DNA from: Alsobacter sp045348435
Lineage (GTDB): Bacteria > Pseudomonadota > Alphaproteobacteria > Rhizobiales > Beijerinckiaceae
Assembly: GCF_045348435.1 (NCBI RefSeq)
Contig: NZ_CP157484.1
Coordinates: 930,001-994,000, forward strand
Reading direction: 5' to 3'
DNA length: 64,000 nt
In this document: piece by piece, positions 1-8,300 of the stretch
How the letters are laid out: each line of letters opens with the position of its first letter
Position numbering within the stretch: the first letter of the stretch is position 1
Program-made: the position numbers and the translations under genes
Notes under the pieces: model-generated
Seen by the model: only the letters and a program-made list of their open reading frames with translations
The model's database searches: none
Told to the model about the DNA's origin: nothing

Positions 1-117
1 GCCGCCCGGCTCGCCCATGCGGCGACCATCCGAACCTTTCGCATTCCGCATCCTCCCGGCCCTGGCGCGACATCGCACGCTCCGGGGCCGAAAGGAAGCG
101 CCGAGCCGGAGCCCGCC
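1..117. other. Leader before first GTA gene; no gene identified
   Basis: I recognise no protein in any frame of this short stretch. In GTA-like clusters the gene before g6 encodes the HK97-type major capsid protein, so this is probably the gap after that gene or its extreme 3' end. A GGAG stretch a few bases before the ATG at 118 is a plausible ribosome binding site for the next gene. Confidence 0.4.
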
Positions 118-687
118 ATGGCCCTCCAGATCCTCACCCCGCCCGCGACCGAGCCGCTGACCCTCGCCGAGCTGAAGCTCTGGCTCAGGATCGACGGGGC
201 CGACGACGACGCGCTCCTGTCGGCCCTGATCGTCGCGGCGAGGCTCGCCGTCGAGGCCGCGTCCGGCTGCAAGCTCATCACGCAGACCTGGCGCATGACG
301 CTGAACGCGTGGCCCCGCTCGCCCTTCGGGCTGCCGGTCTGGCCCGTACAGGCCGTGACGGCCGTCCGGGTCTACGCGGCGAGCGGCGCGGCGACGACGG
401 TCTCGCCGGACCTGTACCAGCTGGCGACGGCGTTCCTGCCGCCGCAACTCGCGCTGGCGGGGGCCGCGCCGGCGCCCGGCCGCAGCCTGGGCGGCGTCGA
501 GATCGACCTCACGGCCGGCTACGGCCCGACGGCGGCCGCCGTCCTGGAGGCGCTGCGGACCGCGATCCGCCTCTTCGCGGCTCATCTCTACGAAAACCGC
601 GGCGACGGGGAGCCTGGCGCCGGGCCGGTCCCGCCGCCGCCCGCCGTGGCCGCGCTGGTTGCGCCCTATCGCCGCGCGAGGCTGTGA
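118..687 (+). CDS. Phage head-tail connector protein (GTA g6-like)
   Basis: This 189-residue protein is the adaptor that docks on the portal ring after the head is filled. The N-terminus (TEPLTLAELKLWLRIDG, then an acidic run and a helix ending in AARLAVEAASG) is the hallmark of the HK97 gp6/GTA g6 connector family. A middle segment rich in Pro, Trp and Val and a C-terminal helix carrying HLYENRGDGE fit the same family. It is the first complete gene of an ordered run matching Rhodobacter GTA g6 to g15. Its stop sits one base before the ATG of the next gene, so the two are probably translated together. The function is assigned from family and gene order. Confidence 0.85.
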   Translation: MALQILTPPATEPLTLAELKLWLRIDGADDDALLSALIVAARLAVEAASGCKLITQTWRMTLNAWPRSPFGLPVWPVQAVTAVRVYAASGAATTVSPDLYQLATAFLPPQLALAGAAPAPGRSLGGVEIDLTAGYGPTAAAVLEALRTAIRLFAAHLYENRGDGEPGAGPVPPPPAVAALVAPYRRARL

Positions 688-688
688 G

Positions 689-1021
689 ATGGCTGGTTTC
701 TCACCTGTGGCCGGCTTTCGCAGCCGGCTCGTCCTCGAGGCGCCCCAGGAAACGCCGGACGGGGCGGGGGGCGTGACCCGCTCCTATGCGCCGATCGCGA
801 GGCTCTGGGCCCGCATCGAGCCGCTTCGGGGCGACGAGGGCGTCCGGGCGGGCAGTCTCGGACAGGCGATCTCGCACCGCATCGCGCTGCGCTGGCGGGC
901 GGGCCTCGACGCCTCGATGCGGCTGCGCCAGGGCGCGCGGATGTTCGCCATCAGGTCCGCCTGGGACCCGGACGAGCGCCGTCGCCGCATCGTCTGCCTG
1001 TGCGAGGAGATCCGCCCGTGA
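689..1021 (+). CDS. Phage head closure / head-tail adaptor protein (GTA g7-like)
   Basis: This 110-residue protein belongs to the SPP1 gp16/HK97 gp10-type head closure family. The pattern shows in the early RLVLEAPQETPDGAGGV segment, the central ARIEPLRGDE and SHRIALRWRAG strands, and the terminal RRRIVCLCEE strand. The frame is open upstream to 659, but the ATG at 689 lies one base after the g6 stop and gives the normal family length, so I use it. The stop overlaps the GTG of the following gene (GTGA). In the particle it would seal the connector before the tail is attached. Confidence 0.8.
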   Translation: MAGFSPVAGFRSRLVLEAPQETPDGAGGVTRSYAPIARLWARIEPLRGDEGVRAGSLGQAISHRIALRWRAGLDASMRLRQGARMFAIRSAWDPDERRRRIVCLCEEIRP

Positions 1022-1425
1022 CCCATCCCATCCTGGCGCTCCGCAGCGCCCTGCGCGCGCGCCTTACGGCCGATGCGGCGCTCGTCTCGCTCCTGGGGGG
1101 CGAGCGCATCTGGGACGAGCCGCCCCGCGGCTCGGACCCTCCCTATCTCACTTTCGGCGAGGCCGTGGCCCGCGACTGGTCCACCGGCTCCTCCTCCGGG
1201 CGGGAGCACGCCTTCACGCTGGTCGCCTGGTCCCGCCAGGGCGGCGACGCCGAGCTCCTCGCCCTATTGGCGAGGCTCGAGGAGCTGTGCGCCGACCCGG
1301 CGCTCGTGCTCGACGGGCATCGGCTCGTGCTGCTGCGCGTCGTCGGGCAGGAGACCGGCCGTCCGGACAAGACCGGCCTGCGCCGGGCGGTCATCCGGCT
1401 CGCCGGCCTCACCGAACCGCTCTGA
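1018..1425 (+). CDS. DUF3168 tail terminator protein (GTA g8-like)
   Basis: A 135-residue DUF3168 protein that would cap the upper end of the tail tube. It opens with HPILALRSALRARLTADAAL and continues with the typical RIWDEPPRGSDPPYLTFGEA segment. I choose the GTG at 1018 because it overlaps the g7 stop as GTGA and places the conserved start of the family at residue 1; the in-frame ATG at 1000 would run into g7. The order between head closure and major tail protein matches other GTA clusters. Confidence 0.8.
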   Translation: MTHPILALRSALRARLTADAALVSLLGGERIWDEPPRGSDPPYLTFGEAVARDWSTGSSSGREHAFTLVAWSRQGGDAELLALLARLEELCADPALVLDGHRLVLLRVVGQETGRPDKTGLRRAVIRLAGLTEPL

Positions 1426-1455
1426 TCCTCCCACTCCAGTCTCAAGGACCTCCCG

Positions 1456-1866
1456 ATGGCCGCCCAGAAAGGCAAGGACCTCCTCCTCAAGCTCGACGAC
1501 GGCTCCGGCGCCTACGTCGCCGTGGCCGGGCTGCGGGCCCGCCAGATCGCGTTCAATTCGGAAGCGGTGGACGTCACCAGCGCCGAATCGATCGGCCGGT
1601 GGCGCGAGCTTCTGGCCGGCGCCGCCGTCCGCAAGGCTGCGGTGAGCGGAGCCGGGGTTTTCCGCGACGAGCCCGCCGACATGCTGGTGAGGCAGACGCT
1701 GTTCGACGATCTGATCCGCAACTGGCAGGTGATCGTGCCGAGCTTCGGGGTGATCCAGGGCCCGTTCCACATCGCGGCGCTCGACTATCGCGGCGACCAC
1801 GCCGGCGAGGTCACGTTCGACCTGGCGCTGGAAAGCGCCGGGCCGCTCGTCTTCACCGCCATCTAG
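1456..1866 (+). CDS. Phage major tail (tube) protein, TP901-1 family (GTA g9-like)
   Basis: This 136-residue protein is the structural subunit of the tail tube. The N-terminus (AAQKGKDLLLKLDDGSGAYVAVAGLRA) followed by VDVTSAESIGRWRELL is typical of the TP901-1/GTA tail tube family. The late part (GPFHIAALDYRGDHAGEVTFDLALESAG) matches the usual end. It begins 30 bases after the previous stop, in the usual place between the tail terminator and the assembly chaperone. The length is normal for the family. Confidence 0.85.
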   Translation: MAAQKGKDLLLKLDDGSGAYVAVAGLRARQIAFNSEAVDVTSAESIGRWRELLAGAAVRKAAVSGAGVFRDEPADMLVRQTLFDDLIRNWQVIVPSFGVIQGPFHIAALDYRGDHAGEVTFDLALESAGPLVFTAI

Positions 1867-1876
1867 GGAGGCCCGC

Positions 1877-2212
1877 ATGGCCAACCCGCGCCGCGGCGAA
1901 GTCGCCGCCGAGATCGGCGGACGTCGCCTGACCCTGTGCCTGACCCTGGGAGCGCTGGCCGAGCTGGAGGCCGCCTTCGGGGTCGACGACCTCCAGGCGC
2001 TGGGCGAGCGCTTCGCGGCCGGCCAGCTCGCCTCGCGCGACCTCGTGCGCCTGCTCGGCGCGGGCGTGCGCGGCGGCGGGACGGCGCTGTCGGACGACGA
2101 GATCGCCGCGCTGCCGCTGGAGGGCGGCCTGCCCGCCGTGGTCGCCGCGGTGGCGCAGATGCTGGCCCTGGCGTTCGGAACCGGCGCGGAGGCGCCGTCC
2201 CCGCGCCCTTGA
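1877..2212 (+). CDS. GTA family tail assembly chaperone (g10-like)
   Basis: A 111-residue protein of the gene transfer agent family that follows the tube gene. The start NPRRGEVAAEIGGRRLTLCL and the following helix ALAELEAAFGVDDLQALGERF are characteristic. It has the position of the first tail assembly chaperone reading frame, which in tailed phages keeps the tape measure soluble during tail assembly. A GGGAGG precedes the ATG. Its TGA overlaps a TTG codon that opens the next frame (TTGA), so coupled translation is likely. Confidence 0.8.
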   Translation: MANPRRGEVAAEIGGRRLTLCLTLGALAELEAAFGVDDLQALGERFAAGQLASRDLVRLLGAGVRGGGTALSDDEIAALPLEGGLPAVVAAVAQMLALAFGTGAEAPSPRP

Positions 2213-2463
2213 CCGCCGCAGCGCGCCGGGCCGAAGCCCCGACCAAGCCGGCCCCGCCCTTCCCCTGGGAGGAGGCCATGGCCTTCGGGTTCGGCGCGCT
2301 GCGGCTGTCGTCAGCCGGTTTCTGGTCCCTGACTCCGCGTGAGCTCGCAGCCGCCGCCGAAGGAGTTCATGGGCGCCGCCCGCCCGAGCCGCTCGGACGG
2401 GGGGCCTTGTCCGACCTGATCCGCGCCTTTCCCGACTTCCCCCCGCCGCACGCCGGAGACTGA
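2209..2463 (+). CDS. Second tail assembly chaperone frame (TIGR02216-type, g10.1-like)
   Basis: A small protein of about 84 residues if started at the TTG at 2209, which overlaps the previous stop. The family signature is visible: PFPWEEAMAFGFGALRLS, then FWSLTPRELAAAAEG, and a C-terminal ALSDLIRAFPDF. An ATG at 2278 would remove the conserved FPWEEAM segment, so the TTG start is preferred. It ends one base before the tape measure gene. In many tailed phages the two chaperone frames are joined by frameshifting; here they overlap by 4 bases and I saw no clear slippery heptamer. Confidence 0.7.
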   Translation: MTAAARRAEAPTKPAPPFPWEEAMAFGFGALRLSSAGFWSLTPRELAAAAEGVHGRRPPEPLGRGALSDLIRAFPDFPPPHAGD

Positions 2464-2464
2464 C

Positions 2465-3022
2465 ATGGCCGACCTGACCGATCTGACGTCCCAGGAGACC
2501 CAGCTGAAGAACCTGGACAAGCTCGCCCAGTCCTTTGATGCCTCGATCGCATCCTCCTTCGCCAAGGGCGCGTCGGAGGGCCGGCGGTTCGAGGACATCC
2601 TGCGCACGGTGGGACAGCGGCTGCAGGACGTCGCCCTGAAGGCGGCGTTCAAGCCGCTCGACGCCGCGATCTCCGGAGGGCTGCAGAGCCTGTTTCGCGG
2701 GCTGGCCGGCCAGGGCGGCCTCTTCGCCGGAAGCGGGCCGGGCGCGCCAGTGCAGGCCTTCGCGGACGGCGGCGTCGTGCGCGCGCCGACCTTCTTTCCC
2801 ATGGGCGGCGGGCTGGGGCTGGCCGGGGAGGCCGGGCCGGAAGCGATCCTGCCGCTGGCGCGCGGCGCCGACGGCAAACTCGGGGTGCGGTCCGGACCGA
2901 CGCGCGGCGGGCCGGTCACGATCCACATCGCCACCCCGGACGCCGAGAGCTTCCGCCGCTCGGAAGCGCAGGTGAGCGCCGCGATCGCCAGGGCCGTCGC
3001 CCGCGGCCAGCGCGGCCTGTGA
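2465..3022 (+). CDS. Short phage tail tape measure protein (GTA g11-like)
   Basis: A 185-residue protein in the tape measure position. It has a helical N-terminal half (LKNLDKLAQSFDASIASSFAKGA, then FEDILRTVGQRLQDVALKAAF). A Gly-rich segment with FADGGVVRAPTFFPMGGGLGLAGEAGPEAILPL follows, a motif common at the ends of tape measure proteins. The C-terminus has VTIHIATPDAESFRRSEAQVSAAIARAV. GTA tape measures are short, about 200 residues, because the tail is short; this one is slightly shorter still. Translation starts one base after the preceding stop. Confidence 0.8.
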   Translation: MADLTDLTSQETQLKNLDKLAQSFDASIASSFAKGASEGRRFEDILRTVGQRLQDVALKAAFKPLDAAISGGLQSLFRGLAGQGGLFAGSGPGAPVQAFADGGVVRAPTFFPMGGGLGLAGEAGPEAILPLARGADGKLGVRSGPTRGGPVTIHIATPDAESFRRSEAQVSAAIARAVARGQRGL

Positions 3023-3037
3023 CGCCGCTGCGCCCGC

Positions 3038-3277
3038 TCAGGCGGCGCGCAGCATCGCGGCGATCTGGTCCTTCAGCCGTAGCCTCTTCTTCTTGAGCTC
3101 CTCGATCGCGGCGTCGTCGGCCGGCTGGATCTCGGCCTCGATGCGGTGGATCTCGCGGTTCACGTGCTCGTAGGCGTCGGCCAATCGCGCGAAATGCGCG
3201 TCTCCGATCTTCAGCTTGCTGATCGCGGCCGCAGCGTTGGGAAATTCCTCATGCAGGCCGTGGGGGACGTGGGTCAT
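3038..3277 (-). CDS. YdcH/DUF465 family small coiled-coil protein
   Basis: A 79-residue protein, antisense to and inserted between the tape measure and distal tail genes. It is strongly helical and charged, with EHVNREIHRIEAEIQPADD, then EELKKKRLRLKDQIAAML near the C-terminus. This matches the DUF465/YdcH family, whose cellular role is unknown. It is not a known GTA structural component, and the opposite strand argues for its own promoter within the tail cluster. The family is widespread in Alphaproteobacteria, so it looks like a genuine small gene and not a shadow. Confidence 0.75.
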   Translation of the reverse strand: MTHVPHGLHEEFPNAAAAISKLKIGDAHFARLADAYEHVNREIHRIEAEIQPADDAAIEELKKKRLRLKDQIAAMLRAA

Positions 3278-3352
3278 CGCCAGCTCCTCGTTTCAACGCC
3301 GCCATCTCACCCCGCCCGGCGCCGATGCGCCTTGAGCGAGGTCAACCTGTCC

Positions 3353-3366
3353 AGGAGGTCGTCGTG
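3353..3366 (+). promoter_or_regulatory. Ribosome binding site that sets the GTG start of the g12-like gene
   Basis: A perfect AGGAGG at 3353-3358 lies five bases before a GTG at 3364-3366. This places translation of the distal tail protein at residue sequence VPASFHEVRFPVDV, which agrees with the usual N-terminus of the DUF2460 family, and not at the ATG at 3325. Confidence 0.7.
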
Positions 3367-4008
3367 CCGGCTTCGTTTCACGAGGTGCGCTTTCCCGTCG
3401 ACGTATCGCTGAAGAGCCGTGGCGGCCCCCGCCGCCGCACCGACGTGGTCGTCACGGGATCCGGGAGAGAGGAGCGCAACGCCCGCTGGGCCCATGCGCG
3501 CCGCCGCTACGACGCCGGATACGGGGTCAAGACCCTGGCCGAGCTGGCCGCCGTCGTGGCGTTCTTCGAGGAGCGGCGCGGGCGCCTTTATGGCTTCCGC
3601 TGGCGGGACCGGCTGGACGACCGCTCCTGCGGACATGGGAGCCTGCCGGGGCCGCTGGACCAGCCGATCGGGACCGGCGAGGCCGGCAGGGCGTCCTACC
3701 CGCTGGTCAAGACCTATGGGGCGGCGTTCGCGCCCTATCGGCGGCCCATCGCCAAGCCCGTCCAGGGCAGCGTGCGCGTCGCGGTGGCCGGCCAGGAGAA
3801 GGCGGCCGGCGCGCAGTGGGACCTCGACGCCGCCACCGGGACCGTGACGTTCCGGGCCGGCGCTCTCCCGCCGCCGGGCGCGGCGGTCACGGCCGGGTTC
3901 CTGTTCGACGTGCCGGTCCGCTTCGACACGGACGAGTTGCTGGTCGACCTCGACGCCTTCGCGGCCGGCGAGATCCCGCTGATCCCGCTCATCGAAATCA
4001 TCCCCTGA
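3364..4008 (+). CDS. DUF2460 distal tail protein (GTA g12-like)
   Basis: A 214-residue protein of the DUF2460/TIGR02217 family, which forms the distal ring joining tail tube to baseplate. The start SFHEVRFPVDVSLKSRGGP, followed by SGREERNARWAHARRRYDAG, is highly diagnostic. YGFRWRDRLDDRS and the closing strands PVRFDTDELLVDLDAF fit as well. The GTG start at 3364 follows a perfect AGGAGG. The promoter of the antisense DUF465 gene must lie just upstream, so transcription of the tail operon has to pass through that gene. Confidence 0.85.
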   Translation: MPASFHEVRFPVDVSLKSRGGPRRRTDVVVTGSGREERNARWAHARRRYDAGYGVKTLAELAAVVAFFEERRGRLYGFRWRDRLDDRSCGHGSLPGPLDQPIGTGEAGRASYPLVKTYGAAFAPYRRPIAKPVQGSVRVAVAGQEKAAGAQWDLDAATGTVTFRAGALPPPGAAVTAGFLFDVPVRFDTDELLVDLDAFAAGEIPLIPLIEIIP

Positions 4009-4026
4009 ACCCGACAGGAGGGCCCG

Positions 4027-4920
4027 ATGCGCCCGCTTTCGCCCACGCTTTCGGCCCGCCTCGCCGAAGGCGCGACGACGCTCGCCCGCTGCTGGAAACT
4101 GATGCGCCGCGACGGCGTGACCCAAGGCTTCACCGACCACGACCGCGACCTCTCCTTCGGGGGCGTCGTCTACGCCGCCTCGACCGGGCTGGAGGCCGCC
4201 GACACTGAAAGCCAGCTCGGCTTCGCGGTGGGCGGCGGCGACGTCGCGGGGGCGCTCTCATCCGCCAGCCTCGACGAGGCAGACCTGGCCGCCGGCCGCT
4301 ACGACGCGGCCGCCGTGGAGGTCTGGCTCGTGGACTGGTCCGACCCGGCCTCGCGGGTGCTCCTCGACGTCTATGTCATCGGCGAGGTCCGCCGCACGCC
4401 CGGCGCGTTCGTGGCCGAGCTGCGCGGCCTGGCGCAGCAGCTCGACACGCCGCGCGGGCGGACGTTCCAGCCGGCCTGCTCGGCCGATCTGGGAGATGCC
4501 CGCTGCGGGGTCGACCTCGCCCTCCCGGCCTGGCGCGCCACCGGCGCGGTGGAGGCGACGGACGGCGCGTCCGCCCTGGCGTCCTCCGCCCTGCAGGCTT
4601 TCCCGGATGCGTTTTTCACCGGCGGGCGCTTGACGTTCACGTCGGGCCCGAACGCCGGATGGGGCTCCGAGGTGAAGGACCACCGGGCCACGGCCGGCGC
4701 GGGCGAGGTCCATCTGTGGCGGCCTTCGGGCGACCCGATCGCCGCCGGGCACGCGTTCGCGATCACGGCGGGCTGCGACAAGCGCCTGGCGACCTGCGCG
4801 GCGCGCTTCGACAACGTGGCCAATTTCCGCGGCTTCCCGCACATGCCCGGCAACGACTTCCTCCTCCGCGTCGCCCGCAACGGCGACGTGGCCATGGACG
4901 GCGGGAGCCTGTTCCGGTGA
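4027..4920 (+). CDS. DUF2163 baseplate hub protein (GTA g13-like)
   Basis: A 297-residue protein of the DUF2163/TIGR02218 family, the hub of the GTA baseplate. Recognisable parts are LARCWKLMRRDGVTQGFTDHDRDL near the N-terminus, the QPACSADLGDARCGVDL cysteine segment in the middle, and the C-terminal AGCDKRLATCAARFDNVANF followed by FRGFPHMPGND. The four cysteines in the last two regions may bind an iron-sulfur cluster or metal, as reported for tail hub proteins of this type; this is not proved here. Its stop overlaps the GTG of the peptidase gene. Confidence 0.85.
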   Translation: MRPLSPTLSARLAEGATTLARCWKLMRRDGVTQGFTDHDRDLSFGGVVYAASTGLEAADTESQLGFAVGGGDVAGALSSASLDEADLAAGRYDAAAVEVWLVDWSDPASRVLLDVYVIGEVRRTPGAFVAELRGLAQQLDTPRGRTFQPACSADLGDARCGVDLALPAWRATGAVEATDGASALASSALQAFPDAFFTGGRLTFTSGPNAGWGSEVKDHRATAGAGEVHLWRPSGDPIAAGHAFAITAGCDKRLATCAARFDNVANFRGFPHMPGNDFLLRVARNGDVAMDGGSLFR

Positions 4921-5393
4921 ACCCGTCGGGCCAGGACGCGCTTGGCCGCGCCATCGTGGCGGAGGCCCGAAGCTGGATCGGCACGCCCTACGTCCATGGA
5001 GCGAGCCTGAAGGGGGCAGGGTGCGACTGCCTGGGCCTCGTGAGGGGCGTCTGGCGCGCCCTCCACGGCGAGGAGCCCGAGCCGACGCCGCCCTACTCGC
5101 CCGACTGGGCGGAGGCGACGGGCCGGGACGTCCTCACGCTGGCGGCCGAGCGCCATCTCGCCCGCGTCCCGCTGGACCGCGCGGAGGCCGGCGACGTGCT
5201 GCTGTTTCGATGGCGGGCCGGCGCGCCCGCCAAGCATCTCGGCGTCGCCACGGGCGGGGGCCGGATGGTCCACGCCCATGACGGCGCCCGGGTCTGCGAG
5301 GTCGCGATCGGCGTCTGGACGCGGCGCTTGAGCGGCGCCTTCCGGATCCCCGCACGCCGCACGCCCCTCGACGAAGGACGGCTCGACCCATGA
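4917..5393 (+). CDS. NlpC/P60 tail peptidase (GTA g14-like)
   Basis: A 158-residue NlpC/P60 cysteine peptidase that would cut peptide stems in the cell wall during DNA delivery. The catalytic Cys38 lies in LKGAGCDCLGLVRGVW, and the histidine is in KHLGVATGGGRMVHAH. The start AEARSWIGTPYVHGAS is typical of the TIGR02219 family. Translation begins at the GTG at 4917, which overlaps the hub stop as GTGA, and ends in an ATGA overlap with the next gene. Confidence 0.85.
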   Translation: MNPSGQDALGRAIVAEARSWIGTPYVHGASLKGAGCDCLGLVRGVWRALHGEEPEPTPPYSPDWAEATGRDVLTLAAERHLARVPLDRAEAGDVLLFRWRAGAPAKHLGVATGGGRMVHAHDGARVCEVAIGVWTRRLSGAFRIPARRTPLDEGRLDP

Positions 5394-8300
5394 CCACTCT
5401 CATTCTCCAGGCGGCGGGGTCCGCCATCGGGACCGCGCTGGCCGGACCCATCGGCGGCGCGATCGGGCAGGCGCTCGGGGCGGCCTCCGGATCGGCCATC
5501 GACGGCGCCCTGCTCGGCGGCTCGGGCCAGAAGCATGTCGAAGGCCCGCGCCTGAAGACGCTGGCGGGGCTGGGCTCGACCGAGGGCGCGCCCATCGCGC
5601 GCGTCTACGGCCGGGCCCGCATCGGCGGCGAAGCGATCTGGGCCACGCGCTTCGAGGAAGTGGCCTCGACCGCCAAGAGCGGCGGCGGGAAGGGGATCGG
5701 CGGCGCCGGCGCGTCCGCCAGCACGCAGACCTATTCCTATTACGCCAACCTGGCAGTCGGGCTCTGCGAAGGCCCCATCGCCTTCGTGCGCCGGATCTGG
5801 GCGGACGGGCGCGAGCTGGACCAGACGACCCTGTCGATCCGCGTCCACCGCGGCGTCGAGGACCAGGATCCCGACCCGCTGATCGTCGCCAAGGAGGGCG
5901 CGGACCAGGCGCCGGCCTATCGAGGCCTCGCCTATGTGGTGTTCGAGCGGCTGCCGCTCGCGCCCTTCGGAGATCGCGTGCCGCAATTGAGCTTCGAGGT
6001 GGTGCGCCCCGTGGCCGGCCTCGGCGCGCGCATCCGCGCGGTGGACCTCATCCCGGGCGCCGGCGAGTTCGTCTACGCGCCGGACCTCGTCACGCGCGAG
6101 GCGGATTTCGGCGTCACCACGCCCGAGAACCGCCACGTGCTCACGCACGCCAGCGATTGGGCCGCCTCGCTCGACGCGCTGCAGGCCCTGTGCCCCCGGC
6201 TGGAGAGCGTCGGGCTGGTGGCGGCGTGGTTCGGCGACGACCTGCGCGCCGGGCGTTGCACGATCGCGCCGCGGGTCGAGGGGAAAGGGCGCTCCCATGC
6301 CGGCGTGGAGTGGGCGGCGGCGGGCCTGAAGCGCCAGGACGCGCGGCTGGTTTCGCTGGTGGACGGGCGCCCCGCCTATGGCGGCACGCCCTCCGACGCC
6401 TCCGTGATGGCGGCGATCCGCGACCTGAAGGCGCGCGGCCTGAAGGTGATGCTCTACCCCTTCGTCATGATGGACGTGCCTGCCGGCAACGCGCTGCCCG
6501 ATCCGGCGACCGGCGCTCCGGGACAGCCGCCCTATCCGTGGCGCGGGCGGATCACGTGTCATCCCGCCCCGGGCGTTGCGGGCACGCCGGACGCCACGCC
6601 GGCCGCCGGAGCCCAGATCGCGGCCCTGTTCGGGGCCGCGCGCCGCGAGGACTTCTCCGTGACGGAGGCAGGCGTGGCCTATGCGGGGCCGGACGAATGG
6701 TCGCTGCGCCGACAGGTGCTGCACTACGCCCACCTGGCCGCCGCGGCCGGCGGCGTCGACACGATGCTGATCGGCTCCGAGCTGGTCGGCGTCACCCGCA
6801 CGCGCTCGGCACTCGGCGTGTATCCGGCCGCGGCGCTCCTCGCCGCCCTGGCGGCGGACGTCAAGGCGGTGGTCGGCCCGGCGACGAAGGTCGTCTACGC
6901 CGCGGACTGGACCGAATACGGCGCTCATGTTCCGGCGCCCGGCGAGCTTCGCTTTCCGCTGGATCCGCTCTGGGCGTCGCCCGCCATCGACGCGGTGGGG
7001 GTGGACCTGTGGCAGCCGATGGGGGACTGGCGCGACGCGCCCGGCCACCGCGACGCCGCGCTGGGCCGCAACGCGGCCGACCCCGCCTATCTGGCCGCCA
7101 ACGTCGCCCGCGGGGAGGGGTACGACTGGTATTACGCCGACGACGCCGGCAGGGCCGCGCAGGCCCGCCTGCCGATCACGGACGGAGCCTATGGCGAACC
7201 GTGGGTGTTTCGGCCCAAGGACTTCGTCAACTGGTGGGCTCGCCCGCATGTGGAGCGGACGGGCGGCGTCGAGGCGGGCGCTCCGACCGCCTGGGTCCCG
7301 CAATCCAAGCCGATCCTGTTCGTCGAATGCGGCTGCCCGGCCGTCGACAAGGGCGCCAACGGACCGACCGCCTTCCCCGACCCGAAGTCGATCGAGGGTC
7401 GCGCGCCGCCCTTCTCGCGCAACTTCCGGGACGATCTGATCCAGGCGCGCGCGGTCTCCGCCCTGCTGGCCCATTTCGACCCGGCGTCGCCGGGCTTCGA
7501 TCCCGCCGACAATCCGGTCTCGCCCCTCTTTGGCGGCCGCATGGTGGATCCGACCCGGATCCATGTCTGGGCCTGGGACGCGAGGCCGTTCCCGGCCTTT
7601 CCGGCCCTCTCCGGCGTCTGGAGCGACGCGGCGAGCTGGGAGAGGGGGCACTGGCTCACCGGCCGCCTCGAAGGCGCGGCGCTCGACGAGCTGGTGGCCG
7701 CGATCCTGGAGGACTGGGGCGCGCCGGCCCCGGGGCGCATGACGGTCGACGGCTTCGTCGACGGCTACGTGGTCGACCGTCCCCTGAGCGCCCGCGCGGC
7801 GCTCGAGCCGCTCGCGGCGCTGTTCGGGTTCGACGCGGCCGCGACCGGGGGCATGCTGTCCTTCTCGGGCCGTCAGGCGCAGCCCGTCGCGACCCTGACG
7901 GAGGACGACCTCGTCCCCGACCGCGACGGCGCGACGCTGCGCCTGACCCGGGCGCAGGATTCGGACCTGCCGGGCGAGCTGACGCTGGGCTTCATCGACG
8001 CCGACGGCGACTACGCCCGCGCCAGCGTCATGTCGCGCCGGCTCGAGGGCGCCAGCCGGCGGGAGAGCCAGACCGAGATCGCCGCGGCGCTGCCGCGCGC
8101 CGCGGCGGCCCGGCTCGCCGACATGGCGCTCTACGACGCCTGGGTGGGCCGCGAGACGGTCCAGTTCGGGCTGCGGCCGGGATGGCTGGCGCTGGAGGTG
8201 GGCGATTGCGTCCGGCTGCCGGTCGACGGGGCCGCGCGGCCCTTCCGGATCACCCGCATCCGGGACGCCGAGCAGCGCGACGTCACGGCCCGGGCCGTCG

